Below are positions 8,848-16,024 of a stretch of DNA of 64,000 nucleotides, one piece after another; position 1 is the stretch's first letter; each line of letters begins with the position of its first letter. The stretch comes from Pelomonas nitida (GTDB lineage: Bacteria > Pseudomonadota > Gammaproteobacteria > Burkholderiales > Burkholderiaceae_C). The notes beneath the pieces were generated by a model. It was not told where the DNA came from and did no database searches. It saw only the letters and a list, made by a program, of their open reading frames with translations. The DNA is taken from the NCBI RefSeq assembly GCF_043555975.1, contig NZ_JBIGIA010000020.1, positions 1 to 64,000 on the forward strand. The letters run 5' to 3'. The translations under genes were made by a program, and so were the position numbers.

Positions 8848-8879
8848 GACGGACGACCCGCGCGTCGCGCCACTGACCC

Positions 8880-9086
8880 ATGCAGCAGCCGATCACGGGT
8901 TTCCATGTCGATGACGAGGGCCATTGGGTCGCGCAGCTGGCCTGTGGCCACAACCAGCACGTGCGGCACGACCCGCCCTGGCAGAACCGTCCGTGGACAC
9001 AGTCGGCCCAGGGCCGCAACGGCGTGCTGGGCCAGCCCCTGAATTGCGTCAAGTGCGACCAGGGGGCGCCGCGCGATCGGCCTTAG
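8880..9086 (+). CDS. DUF3565 domain protein
   Basis: A 68-residue protein beginning MQQPITGFHVDDEGHWVA, with CGHNQHVRHDPPW and a second Cys pair (NCVKCDQG). These motifs match the DUF3565 family of small, probably zinc-binding proteins of beta- and gammaproteobacteria, of unknown function. It follows recQ by 32 bp on the same strand and may be co-transcribed. Confidence 0.85.
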   Translation: MQQPITGFHVDDEGHWVAQLACGHNQHVRHDPPWQNRPWTQSAQGRNGVLGQPLNCVKCDQGAPRDRP

Positions 9087-9105
9087 CTCGGCCTTCGCTC
9101 GAGCT

Positions 9106-9378
9106 TTAGCGCGCGCTGGCCACTTGCACGCCGTCGGCGCCCGGGTCGCGCTTGCCGACGATGACGACGCGCGGCAGCTGCTTCACCTCGGCCACGGGCC
9201 GGTCGGCGCGGTGGCCGTGGATGACGACCCGTTCCAGTTGAACGACGGGGGTCTCGTCGCTCGGGCCGGTCCAGCTCATCCACGCGGTGCTGCTCAGCGC
9301 GATGGCGCCGACGAGGGCGGCAGCGGCGGCGGCCTGCAGGCGGCCGAGGCGGGCGGTGGTGGTGGTGATGCGGTTCAT
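9106..9378 (-). CDS. Small exported protein with LPRVVI repeats
   Basis: A 90-residue protein not recognised as a named family. It has a basic N-terminus, one hydrophobic segment (about 13-33, signal peptide or anchor), then two copies of a short unit: VVQLERVVIHGHR and VKQLPRVVIVGKR. The same unit occurs three times in the small protein at 25034-25267, so these two genes form a family. The unit resembles the beta-strand that opens TonB-dependent receptor plugs (VVVTGxR), but no receptor follows. It converges on the DUF3565 gene (19 bp apart) and is divergent from the DyP-P450 gene. Confidence 0.6.
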   Translation of the reverse strand: MNRITTTTARLGRLQAAAAAALVGAIALSSTAWMSWTGPSDETPVVQLERVVIHGHRADRPVAEVKQLPRVVIVGKRDPGADGVQVASAR

Positions 9379-9521
9379 GCGGCTCTCCCGTGTTGGTGAG
9401 GCTGACTGTGCGCGCCCAGGGTTTGCCCGTCTGCGGGTTTGCGATAGGCCGCAGGTTTGGGCGGATGAATTGCAACCGGCGGGGTTCCGGGTTCCTAATC
9501 GAGCCTGTGCGTGGCATGGGG

Positions 9522-9538
9522 CGAGTCGTCACGACTCG
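9522..9538. promoter_or_regulatory. Perfect 17-bp palindrome upstream of the DyP-P450 gene
   Basis: CGAGTCGTCACGACTCG is an 8-1-8 perfect inverted repeat ending 43 bases before the ATG at 9582, in the region between two divergent genes. A possible -10 element (CATACT, about 9544) follows directly, so a bound repressor would block the promoter. The position and symmetry suggest an operator for a dimeric regulator; no regulator gene is adjacent. Confidence 0.45.
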
Positions 9539-9581
9539 GCCCGCATACTGCGCGCGCTCAATAACTAGGGAGAAGAACCAC

Positions 9582-12500
9582 ATGGCACGCGGCAACGACG
9601 TCCAACTGGGCGGCATCACCGATCTGAACTTGCTAGCCGACATCAAGCGCGGCTTCGTCGACGCGCTGGAGGTCGTGACCTACGTCGACCGGCTGCGCAA
9701 GGTCTTGCGCACGCTCAACAGCCTGCGGCTGGGCTCGCGCGAATCCAGCGCGCCCGCGTCGCCTTACACCGACATCGTGGCGCGCTGGCGCATCGTCCAC
9801 TCGTTCCGCTGGAGCATCGTGGACGGCCGTGACGGCGCGCCGGACCGGCTGCTGCTGTCGGTCAACTTCGATGGCGGCTGGGAGCCGTACATGCGGGTCA
9901 TCTGGGACCAGCTGGGCTCCACGCTGGACCTGATGCTGTGCCATACCGAGGGCTACACGCTGTCGCGGGAGTGCAGCTTCGAGACCTATGCCCGCTGGGT
10001 GCGCGAGCACGAGGTGTCGGCGGACTTCCTGTTCATCGAGTCCGGCCGCACCGTCGGCGACGCCGAGTACCTCGCCCGGCTGGAAGCCGCCCAGCGCGGC
10101 CGCGCCAACGAGCTGGCGTTCAACCGCCTGCGCGCGCCGGCTTCGGGCGAGACGGCGACGCTGCCCACCGGCGACAAAGACCGTTTCGCCATGGCCGCGC
10201 GCGGCCTGGTGCCGCTGGCCGGGCTGTTCACGCTGCAGCGCTTCTTCGGTGCCAGCGCGCCCGACCGCGCCTGCGTGCTGCGGGCCACGCACGACATCCT
10301 GTTCGAGCTGCGCGAGCTCGGCACGGCGCAGCAGTTCCCCAACGACGGCGGCAAGACGCCCGGCGGCCAGCTGCGCCTGCGGCACCACGAGATGCTCGCC
10401 TGGTTCGAGCAGCCGCTGCCGGAGCCGCTGGGCCAGGCGCGCGAGCTGACGCTCAAGCCCGGCGACCTGCAGGCCTGCATCCTGACCAAGCCGCCCGGCA
10501 ACCGCGGTGGGCTGGTGCTGCTGCGCGTGGCCCAGCCGTCCCAGGCCGTGGCCTGGCTGAGCACGGCCCCCGTCCAGCGCGACAACGACGACACCGCGCA
10601 TGTCACCGTCTGGCGCCAGGTCGCGCTGACGCTGGCCGGCCTGAAGGCGCTGGGCCTGCCGGCCGCGCGGCTGGACCGCTTCCCCCAGGCCTTCAAGGAA
10701 GGCATGGCGGCGCGCGCCGGCCTGCTGGGCGACGTGCGCCACAACCACCCCTCGCATTGGGCGCTGGCGCGGCACGTCAACGGCGTGGACCGCATCGCGC
10801 CGGCCGACGCCCATGTGCTGGTGCAGCTGCGCTTCCCGGCGGCCGAGCCGGGTGAGGCGTTCTCGGCCGCCGACGGCAAGCGGCTGCGCGAGCTGGCCGA
10901 TGCACTGACCGTCAACACCGGCCTGGCGCTGATGGCCATCGAGCCCATGCGCAGCAACGCGGCGGACAAGGAGCACTTCGGCTTCAAGGACGGCATCAGC
11001 CAGCCGCAGCTGGCTGCCCCTCATGCCGGCCAGCCGCAGCTCGCCGGCACCGCCGCGCCGGGCCAGGCCTGGGACGACACGGTCAAGACCGGCGAGCTGC
11101 TGCAGGGCTTCCCGACCGAGCGCGACAAGGGCTATGCCGTGCCTGAGCAGCCCGACCCGCTGCTGGACCGCGGCAGCTTCCTCGTCGTGCGCAAGCTGCG
11201 CCAGTACACGGGCCGCTTCAGCCGGCGCATCTACCAGGAGGCGCGCAAGATCAACCTGGAGCACGAGCTCGTGCTCGCCAAGCTCATGGGCCGCTGGCAG
11301 GACGGCCGCCCGCTGGCCGCGCCCGAGGCCGGCACCAACGGCAACGACTTCAACTACGCCAAGGACCCGCAAGGCGCCGCCTGCCCCTTCCACGCCCACA
11401 TCCGCCGCACCAACCCGCGCGACCTGGGCGGCACGGCGTTCTCGAAAAACCGCATGCCGCGCATCCTGCGCCGTGGCATGAGCTACGGCGCGCCGGTGCA
11501 TGCCGACGCGCCCGACGACGAGGACCGCGGCCTCGTCTTCATGGCCTACAACGCCCACCTGGCCGAGCAGTTCGAGGTCGTGCAGCGCTGGGTGGCCGGC
11601 GGCAATGCCAGCGGCGGCTACTCGGCGCAGAGCGACCCGCTGCTGGGCGTCGTCGACGGCAGCGGCGGGCCGCGGCTGTTCCCGTTCGAGCATGGCGGCA
11701 AGGCCTACGAGATCGACTTGGGGCCCGAGCCCTTCGTCACGCTGCAGTGGGGCGCCTACTTCTTCGTGCCGTCCATTGCCGCCCTGAAGGCGCTGCCGGG
11801 CCTCGTCGAACTGCCCCTGCCGCTGCCTGCCGCCACGCCGGTGCCCGAGCGCGTGCCCGACCTGCGTGACCACGCCGCCATGCAGCTGTGGCTGGAAGAC
11901 ACCACCACGCGCGACCAGGCCTGGGCCTGGGTGCGTGCCCAGCCCGGCGGCGTGGTGGACACGGCCTACGGCGTGCTGGTGGGCGCGGCCGAGCGCGTCT
12001 GCGACGTGCTGCGCAACGTGCCCGACCGCTACTCCGTCAGCGGCTACGGCGAGCGCATGCACGACTCCATCGGCGTGGGCTACCTGGGCCTGGACGACGA
12101 CACCGGCCACCGCGAGCAGGCCCCGGCCATCAACGCCGCCATCGAGGCCTACAGCGAAGCCCAGTGCTACGCCACCGCCTACCAGGTCGCCAAGGCGGGC
12201 CTCGCGCAGCTCAAGGCCGAGGCCCAGGCGCTGCTGGCCGCCTTCCCCGACAGCCAGAAGCCCAAGGACCTGCCCACCGACACCCCGCTGGACTTCGAGC
12301 GCCTCAGCGAAGGCGTGCTCGCCAAGCTGTGCCAGCTGTGGTTCGGCCAGCCCGACGGCCGCCACATCTGGGGCACGGAATTCCATGCCGATGCCCAGGC
12401 GGGCGGCAGCGTGGCGCCGCGCTGCCCGCGCGACCTGTTCAAGGTGTCGCGCCATGTGTTCGGCCCCTACCCGACCGACGCCGTCAAGGCCGAGGGCCGC

Positions 12501-13136
12501 GCCGCCGGCCAGCGCTTCACCGCAGCGGTGCAGGCCTGGCTGGACGAGCCCGGCACGCAACTGCCGCCGTTGGGCGCCAAGATCGTGGCGGCCGCCAAGG
12601 CGGTGCCGGGCGCCACGCCCGACCTGCCGGCGCGCACGCTGGCCGGCATCATGCTGGGCTTCCCACCCACCACGCATGCCAACCTGCTGACCGTGCTGGC
12701 CGGCTGGGTGCAGACGCGCAAGCTGTGGGACCTGCAGCCGCTGTGGAGCGAGGTCTCGCCCGATGCGCAGACCGGCCTGCGCCCCTACGCCGAGGCGGTG
12801 GCGCGGCTGCGCCCGACGATGGTGGCCACGCTGAACGTGCGGCCCACGCCGTTCCAGATCTGGCGCAAGGCGCGCGTGGCGCACAAGCTGGGCCAGGTGG
12901 ACGTCGAACCGGGCCGTGTGCTCGTCGTCGGCCTGGGCTCCGCCACGCAGCAAGACCCGCTGCGCCACCACGTCGCCTTCGGCGGCGACCGCGCCGACCC
13001 CGCCGGCCCGCCGCCGCACGCCTGCTCGGGCTACGGCATGGGCATGGGCGTCATGCTGGGCGTTGTGGCGGCCGTGCTGGATGCAGGGGTGCTGCGCTCC
13101 ACGGGCTCGCCGACGGTGGTGGCGATGGGGGTTTGA
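9582..13136 (+). CDS. DyP-type peroxidase - cytochrome P450 fusion protein
   Basis: This 1184-residue protein seems to carry two haem enzymes. Residues about 200-760 look like a dye-decolorizing peroxidase: ALTLAGLKALGLP and FKEGMAARAG segments, the GxxDG motif with D470 (FGFKDGISQPQ), and the proximal haem ligand H606 in CPFHAHIRRTNPRD. Residues about 767-1184 look like a P450: an I-helix-like LAGIMLGFPPTTHANLL (about 1018-1035), a K-helix-like EAVARLRPT, DPLRHHVAFGG, and a Cys-ligand loop PPHACSGYGMG with C1148. The K-helix ExxR and the FxxGxxxC loop deviate from consensus. The first 190 residues are of unknown type. No signal peptide is seen, so it is probably cytoplasmic. The ATG at 9582 has AGGGAGAA at 9567. 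The chemistry is unknown; oxidation of a bulky substrate with peroxide is a guess. Confidence 0.8.
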   Translation: MARGNDVQLGGITDLNLLADIKRGFVDALEVVTYVDRLRKVLRTLNSLRLGSRESSAPASPYTDIVARWRIVHSFRWSIVDGRDGAPDRLLLSVNFDGGWEPYMRVIWDQLGSTLDLMLCHTEGYTLSRECSFETYARWVREHEVSADFLFIESGRTVGDAEYLARLEAAQRGRANELAFNRLRAPASGETATLPTGDKDRFAMAARGLVPLAGLFTLQRFFGASAPDRACVLRATHDILFELRELGTAQQFPNDGGKTPGGQLRLRHHEMLAWFEQPLPEPLGQARELTLKPGDLQACILTKPPGNRGGLVLLRVAQPSQAVAWLSTAPVQRDNDDTAHVTVWRQVALTLAGLKALGLPAARLDRFPQAFKEGMAARAGLLGDVRHNHPSHWALARHVNGVDRIAPADAHVLVQLRFPAAEPGEAFSAADGKRLRELADALTVNTGLALMAIEPMRSNAADKEHFGFKDGISQPQLAAPHAGQPQLAGTAAPGQAWDDTVKTGELLQGFPTERDKGYAVPEQPDPLLDRGSFLVVRKLRQYTGRFSRRIYQEARKINLEHELVLAKLMGRWQDGRPLAAPEAGTNGNDFNYAKDPQGAACPFHAHIRRTNPRDLGGTAFSKNRMPRILRRGMSYGAPVHADAPDDEDRGLVFMAYNAHLAEQFEVVQRWVAGGNASGGYSAQSDPLLGVVDGSGGPRLFPFEHGGKAYEIDLGPEPFVTLQWGAYFFVPSIAALKALPGLVELPLPLPAATPVPERVPDLRDHAAMQLWLEDTTTRDQAWAWVRAQPGGVVDTAYGVLVGAAERVCDVLRNVPDRYSVSGYGERMHDSIGVGYLGLDDDTGHREQAPAINAAIEAYSEAQCYATAYQVAKAGLAQLKAEAQALLAAFPDSQKPKDLPTDTPLDFERLSEGVLAKLCQLWFGQPDGRHIWGTEFHADAQAGGSVAPRCPRDLFKVSRHVFGPYPTDAVKAEGRAAGQRFTAAVQAWLDEPGTQLPPLGAKIVAAAKAVPGATPDLPARTLAGIMLGFPPTTHANLLTVLAGWVQTRKLWDLQPLWSEVSPDAQTGLRPYAEAVARLRPTMVATLNVRPTPFQIWRKARVAHKLGQVDVEPGRVLVVGLGSATQQDPLRHHVAFGGDRADPAGPPPHACSGYGMGMGVMLGVVAAVLDAGVLRSTGSPTVVAMGV

Positions 13137-13190
13137 GCCGCATGCCCGAGGTGAATGCCTCTGTACAAGAACTGCATCAGGGGAGGCACC

Positions 13191-14234
13191 ATGTCGCTGA
13201 AGGACCTTTTGCTGAAGCTGCTCGTCGGCTCCCCGCCTGCGGCACCTGGGCCCGCTGCTCCCCGGTCGACAGTGGCACCGATTCCTTGCAGGCAACGAGC
13301 ATCGGGGCCCCGCGACTCCCGCCTGTCGAGCGGTGTGCTCTCCGTTGATTCGCTGAGGTTCGTCGGCCAAGCCTCGCAGTCGCCGAACAAACGCTGGGTC
13401 GTGGGGAGCACGGACCGCCTACCCGGCATGAACTCTCGACTGGACCACCGTGATGGCTCAGTTGTTCTGCTCGACTACCAGGCTGACGCGGTCGTACTGC
13501 GCATCGCAGACCTCTACCGGCCGATGGAATCCGACGTCGCAGATACGGGAGCGTTCGTGGTGTGCGACGCGAACTTCGGAAACCGCCTGAGCTCGGAGGT
13601 GCTGGGGTTCGACGCCACGCAAAGGAAGGTGCTCCACCGGAGCTACTCAGCAAATGTCTACAACCTGGCCATCTCCAAATGCGGTCGCTACGCGGTCGTT
13701 CAGACGGCCAACGCGCCAGGCGACGACGGGAACATCCTTGAGCTGTTTGACCTGCAGGCAGGGACGAAGCTCTTCTCGGAATCGCCTTCTACGGGCTGGG
13801 CTGATGACTATGCGTTCACGGTCGGCGAGGACGGCGCGCTGAAGAAGCTGTCTGTCATCCACAAGGACACCGGGCGCTTCAACTATTCGCCCTCCGGGGA
13901 GTTCCTGGACCAAGGAACGTATCGCAAGGCGCGCCTCTCCAAGGGCTCTGCGGAGTCACGTATCTACGGCGCGAGGGATGCGCTGAAGGCAGAACCGGCG
14001 AACGTCACCGTGGTAGCGGAAGTGCTGACCTCGCTGGACGCGGCATTGAAGGAGCTGGATCGCTCGCGCGTCGACTACGTTTCCATGGGACTGCGCACGA
14101 AGGGCGAGGCACTTGAGCTCCTGGGCCGCTTGCCAGAGGCGGTGAGCGCGTACGAGGAGGCTCTTCAGGCCAACCCAAAGGTGGGTGTGGCCACGCGCGT
14201 CGCGAAGCTGAAGAAGAGGCTGGCAGCTGGGTAG
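13191..14234 (+). CDS. Hypothetical protein, beta-rich with a TPR-like tail
   Basis: A 347-residue protein with no recognised family. The N-terminal 45 residues are Pro/Ala/Arg-rich. The middle (about 50-250) has repeated beta-strand segments typical of a propeller-like fold (KRWVVGSTDRLPG, GSVVLLDYQADAVVLRIADL, NLAISKCGRYAVVQT). The last 70 residues look like one or two TPR helices pairs (TKGEALELLGRLPEAVSAYE). The ATG at 13191 is preceded by GGGGAGG and was preferred to one 36 bases upstream. G+C is visibly lower than in the neighbours, and the gene converges with another unknown gene of similar composition, which suggests acquisition by transfer. Confidence 0.7.
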   Translation: MSLKDLLLKLLVGSPPAAPGPAAPRSTVAPIPCRQRASGPRDSRLSSGVLSVDSLRFVGQASQSPNKRWVVGSTDRLPGMNSRLDHRDGSVVLLDYQADAVVLRIADLYRPMESDVADTGAFVVCDANFGNRLSSEVLGFDATQRKVLHRSYSANVYNLAISKCGRYAVVQTANAPGDDGNILELFDLQAGTKLFSESPSTGWADDYAFTVGEDGALKKLSVIHKDTGRFNYSPSGEFLDQGTYRKARLSKGSAESRIYGARDALKAEPANVTVVAEVLTSLDAALKELDRSRVDYVSMGLRTKGEALELLGRLPEAVSAYEEALQANPKVGVATRVAKLKKRLAAG

Positions 14235-14258
14235 GCCTGCCGACGGTGCCGCATCCGG

Positions 14259-15533
14259 TCACTCCACAGTCCGGCCCTGCCTTCGCTCCTCGTCGGCTAC
14301 ATGTTTCGGGATGAGCCACCAGCTGCCCTTTTTTGGAGGGACGAGTCTCTCGATGGACAGCGATTCCAGGTCGTCTGAAGGCATTTCTGCAACCTCGGGC
14401 GCTGTCGCAGCCTCCTGGAATCCGCGCAAGTGGGCCAGCAGCTTGTCGTGGGCTTCAGGGGGAACGGCCGTCTCCTGCTCCTCCGGCTTTTGGAGTTCAA
14501 AGCCGTGACGGTGCCAGAGGGAGGGAACCAGGTTGCCTACGTCTCCTGGTGGCCGCGGCGCGAACTTGTGTAGGCCCTGCAGGCGCTCGGCCTCGCTCGC
14601 GCCTGAGAGCTCGACATTTATCCGGGACAGATCAGCCTTGAGGTCGGGACCCCAGGCGAAGTCTTGGTCCTTCCTCAGGAAGGGCTGCACGCACCTCCGA
14701 TGCAGTTTGTCGGCGGAAACGAAGACGTTGCAAAACGGCAGGTAGAACAGGTAGGCGATGTCGGCTCGGTTGGAGGCGCGCTCGGCAGCGATGAGCTTTG
14801 CCGCGAGCGCAATCTGAAAGAAGAGCTCGACCTTGAGGACGTGCGCCGCGTACGGCGCGAACTGGGCCAGAGGCGGGAAGCCAGCTTCCCGCCAACGCTC
14901 ATGAATCGCGCGCTGAAACCGACCGGGCACGTCCACGAATGTGAACATCAAGCGGAGCTGCTGTTCGGGTGCCGCCTCCGTGTGGACGAGTGAAGAGGCT
15001 ATGCCGTGGGCTTCCTCGATGGTCTTGCAGTTCTGAGGGGTGATTCCCAGGGCTTGCATGCCCCGGCCAACTGCCTGGAGGTCCAGCTCGGAGAGCATCC
15101 GGCGCCAGTCAGCAGCTGCGCCACGCTCGACCTCCAGGAACTGCCCGCGTTGCCAGCGAGCGAATGCCTCAGCCTCCGGCGAGTTCTTGAAAACCACGCC
15201 CGGCTTGCCTTCCGGATTGCGCACTGGACGTCCACCAGCCATTGGAATTTGCCCAGGATGCGGCGCGAACGTCCCCATCAGGCTGCCGACGCAGAGCTCG
15301 CCGTGGTGCACGCAGGGCATGCCGCTGAGAACAGGCGTCTTATCAGCGACGATGCGGACCTCGTCCTCGGCCGTTCGCAGACTCCCCTCCTTCATCTCCT
15401 TGGCCAGGTCGGCCAGCGTCTCAACGAAGAAAAGCGGGCAGACGACGGGGACGAAGAAGTGGTCGAACCAGACCGATTCGTCGACCGACAGAGACTGGAG
15501 GAACGATTTGTCGAAGAGGGTGAAGGGGCCCAT
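14259..15533 (-). CDS. Hypothetical protein with PIN-like acidic motifs
   Basis: A 424-residue protein that I do not recognise by name. Its ends resemble a split PIN nuclease fold: an N-terminal strand with Asp (FTLFDKSFLQ), an acidic helix (FFVETLADLAK), and further on DIAYLFYLPFCNVFVSADKL, whose Asp...Asp spacing is like PIN motif 3-4. About 200 residues of insert lie between. This is pattern reading only and could be wrong. No signal peptide is seen. It converges with the unknown gene at 13191 (24 bp apart), shares its lower G+C, and borders REP-type repeats. The start has only a weak GGTGAG upstream. Confidence 0.6.
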   Translation of the reverse strand: MGPFTLFDKSFLQSLSVDESVWFDHFFVPVVCPLFFVETLADLAKEMKEGSLRTAEDEVRIVADKTPVLSGMPCVHHGELCVGSLMGTFAPHPGQIPMAGGRPVRNPEGKPGVVFKNSPEAEAFARWQRGQFLEVERGAAADWRRMLSELDLQAVGRGMQALGITPQNCKTIEEAHGIASSLVHTEAAPEQQLRLMFTFVDVPGRFQRAIHERWREAGFPPLAQFAPYAAHVLKVELFFQIALAAKLIAAERASNRADIAYLFYLPFCNVFVSADKLHRRCVQPFLRKDQDFAWGPDLKADLSRINVELSGASEAERLQGLHKFAPRPPGDVGNLVPSLWHRHGFELQKPEEQETAVPPEAHDKLLAHLRGFQEAATAPEVAEMPSDDLESLSIERLVPPKKGSWWLIPKHVADEERRQGRTVE

Positions 15534-15842
15534 TTAGCTCACCGTGTTGAAGGAGTGCGGGCAGATGCTGGCACGGATGGTGGGCTAGATGTACGGGCTT
15601 GCGGGAGCGCCGAAGCTGGCCAGGGCGCGTGGCGGCTGCGGCATCTCAGCCACGCCGCGCTACTGGCTCGCCTGAAGCTCAACGGTGGCGGCGCAAATCG
15701 CTACGTGTTGCGTCCCATGTGATCATGTTCCCGTTCGCAGCTGGGCTTTGTTCAAAGCCAGGGAGGTGCTGCGAGAGTTGATCCGAACCCTCAAGGCCGA
15801 GCAGTCGGTCGTCAAAGTCGCATGAGCCGAATCCACGCCCGC

Positions 15843-15881
15843 GAATTCGCGAATTCGGGGTCAGGTCTTAAAAATCAAGTC
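15843..15881. repeat. RAYT/REP-type element end
   Basis: The palindrome GAATTCGCGAATTC is followed by GGGGTCAGGTCTTAAAAATC. From general knowledge, a GGGGTCAGGTCTT tract commonly flanks REP-associated tyrosine transposase (IS200-like) genes in proteobacteria. No transposase frame remains here, so it would be a solo remnant. Identification is from memory of the motif, not a search. Confidence 0.5.
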
Positions 15882-15946
15882 CCTGCGCCGCCGATCCGCC
15901 GGACGGCGAATGCACCAAAGCCTCCCTGAGCAGGGCAAGCCCGGTA

Positions 15947-16016
15947 GGTGTTGGGGTGAGCGCAGCTCACCCCAACACCTCGGCAGCATCCAGCGTTGGG
16001 GTCTTGCGGCCCCAAC
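15947..16016. repeat. REP-like double hairpin
   Basis: There is a perfect 14-bp stem (GGTGTTGGGGTGAG at 15947-15960 with its complement at 15966-15979) and a 5-base loop. A second, smaller hairpin follows (GTTGGGG at 15995-16001, CCCCAAC at 16010-16016) that re-uses the GTTGGGG core in the opposite sense. Two facing copies of one palindromic unit are the layout of a REP doublet. It sits just after the stop codon of the pectate lyase gene (minus strand), so it may also end or protect that transcript. Confidence 0.65.
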
Positions 16017-16024
16017 CTACAGCG

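Larger units (their letters stand above)
15534..16024. other. Intergenic accessory remnant region
   Basis: No intact gene is seen in these 491 bases. On the plus strand a frame ending at about 15825 translates to KAREVLRELIRTLKAEQSV before its stop and may be the tail of a lost gene. Next come a GAATTCGCGAATTC palindrome (15843-15856) and a GGGGTCAGGTCTTAAAAATC stretch, then strong hairpins before the pectate lyase gene. The last are annotated separately. Confidence 0.5.

Noticed and set aside
9633..13370. A 1245-codon open frame antisense to the DyP-P450 gene
   Set aside because: It is a composition artefact of 70% G+C DNA: Arg/Gly/His-rich, low complexity and no motifs, whereas the plus-strand frame has clear haem-enzyme motifs. 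Similar long antisense frames over uvrA, the receptor-to-glycosidase genes and ygiQ were dropped for the same reason.
14259..15533. Calling this gene a phage-defence nuclease
   Set aside because: PIN-like motifs are suggestive only; there is no partner operon or other defence gene next to it. Kept as hypothetical.
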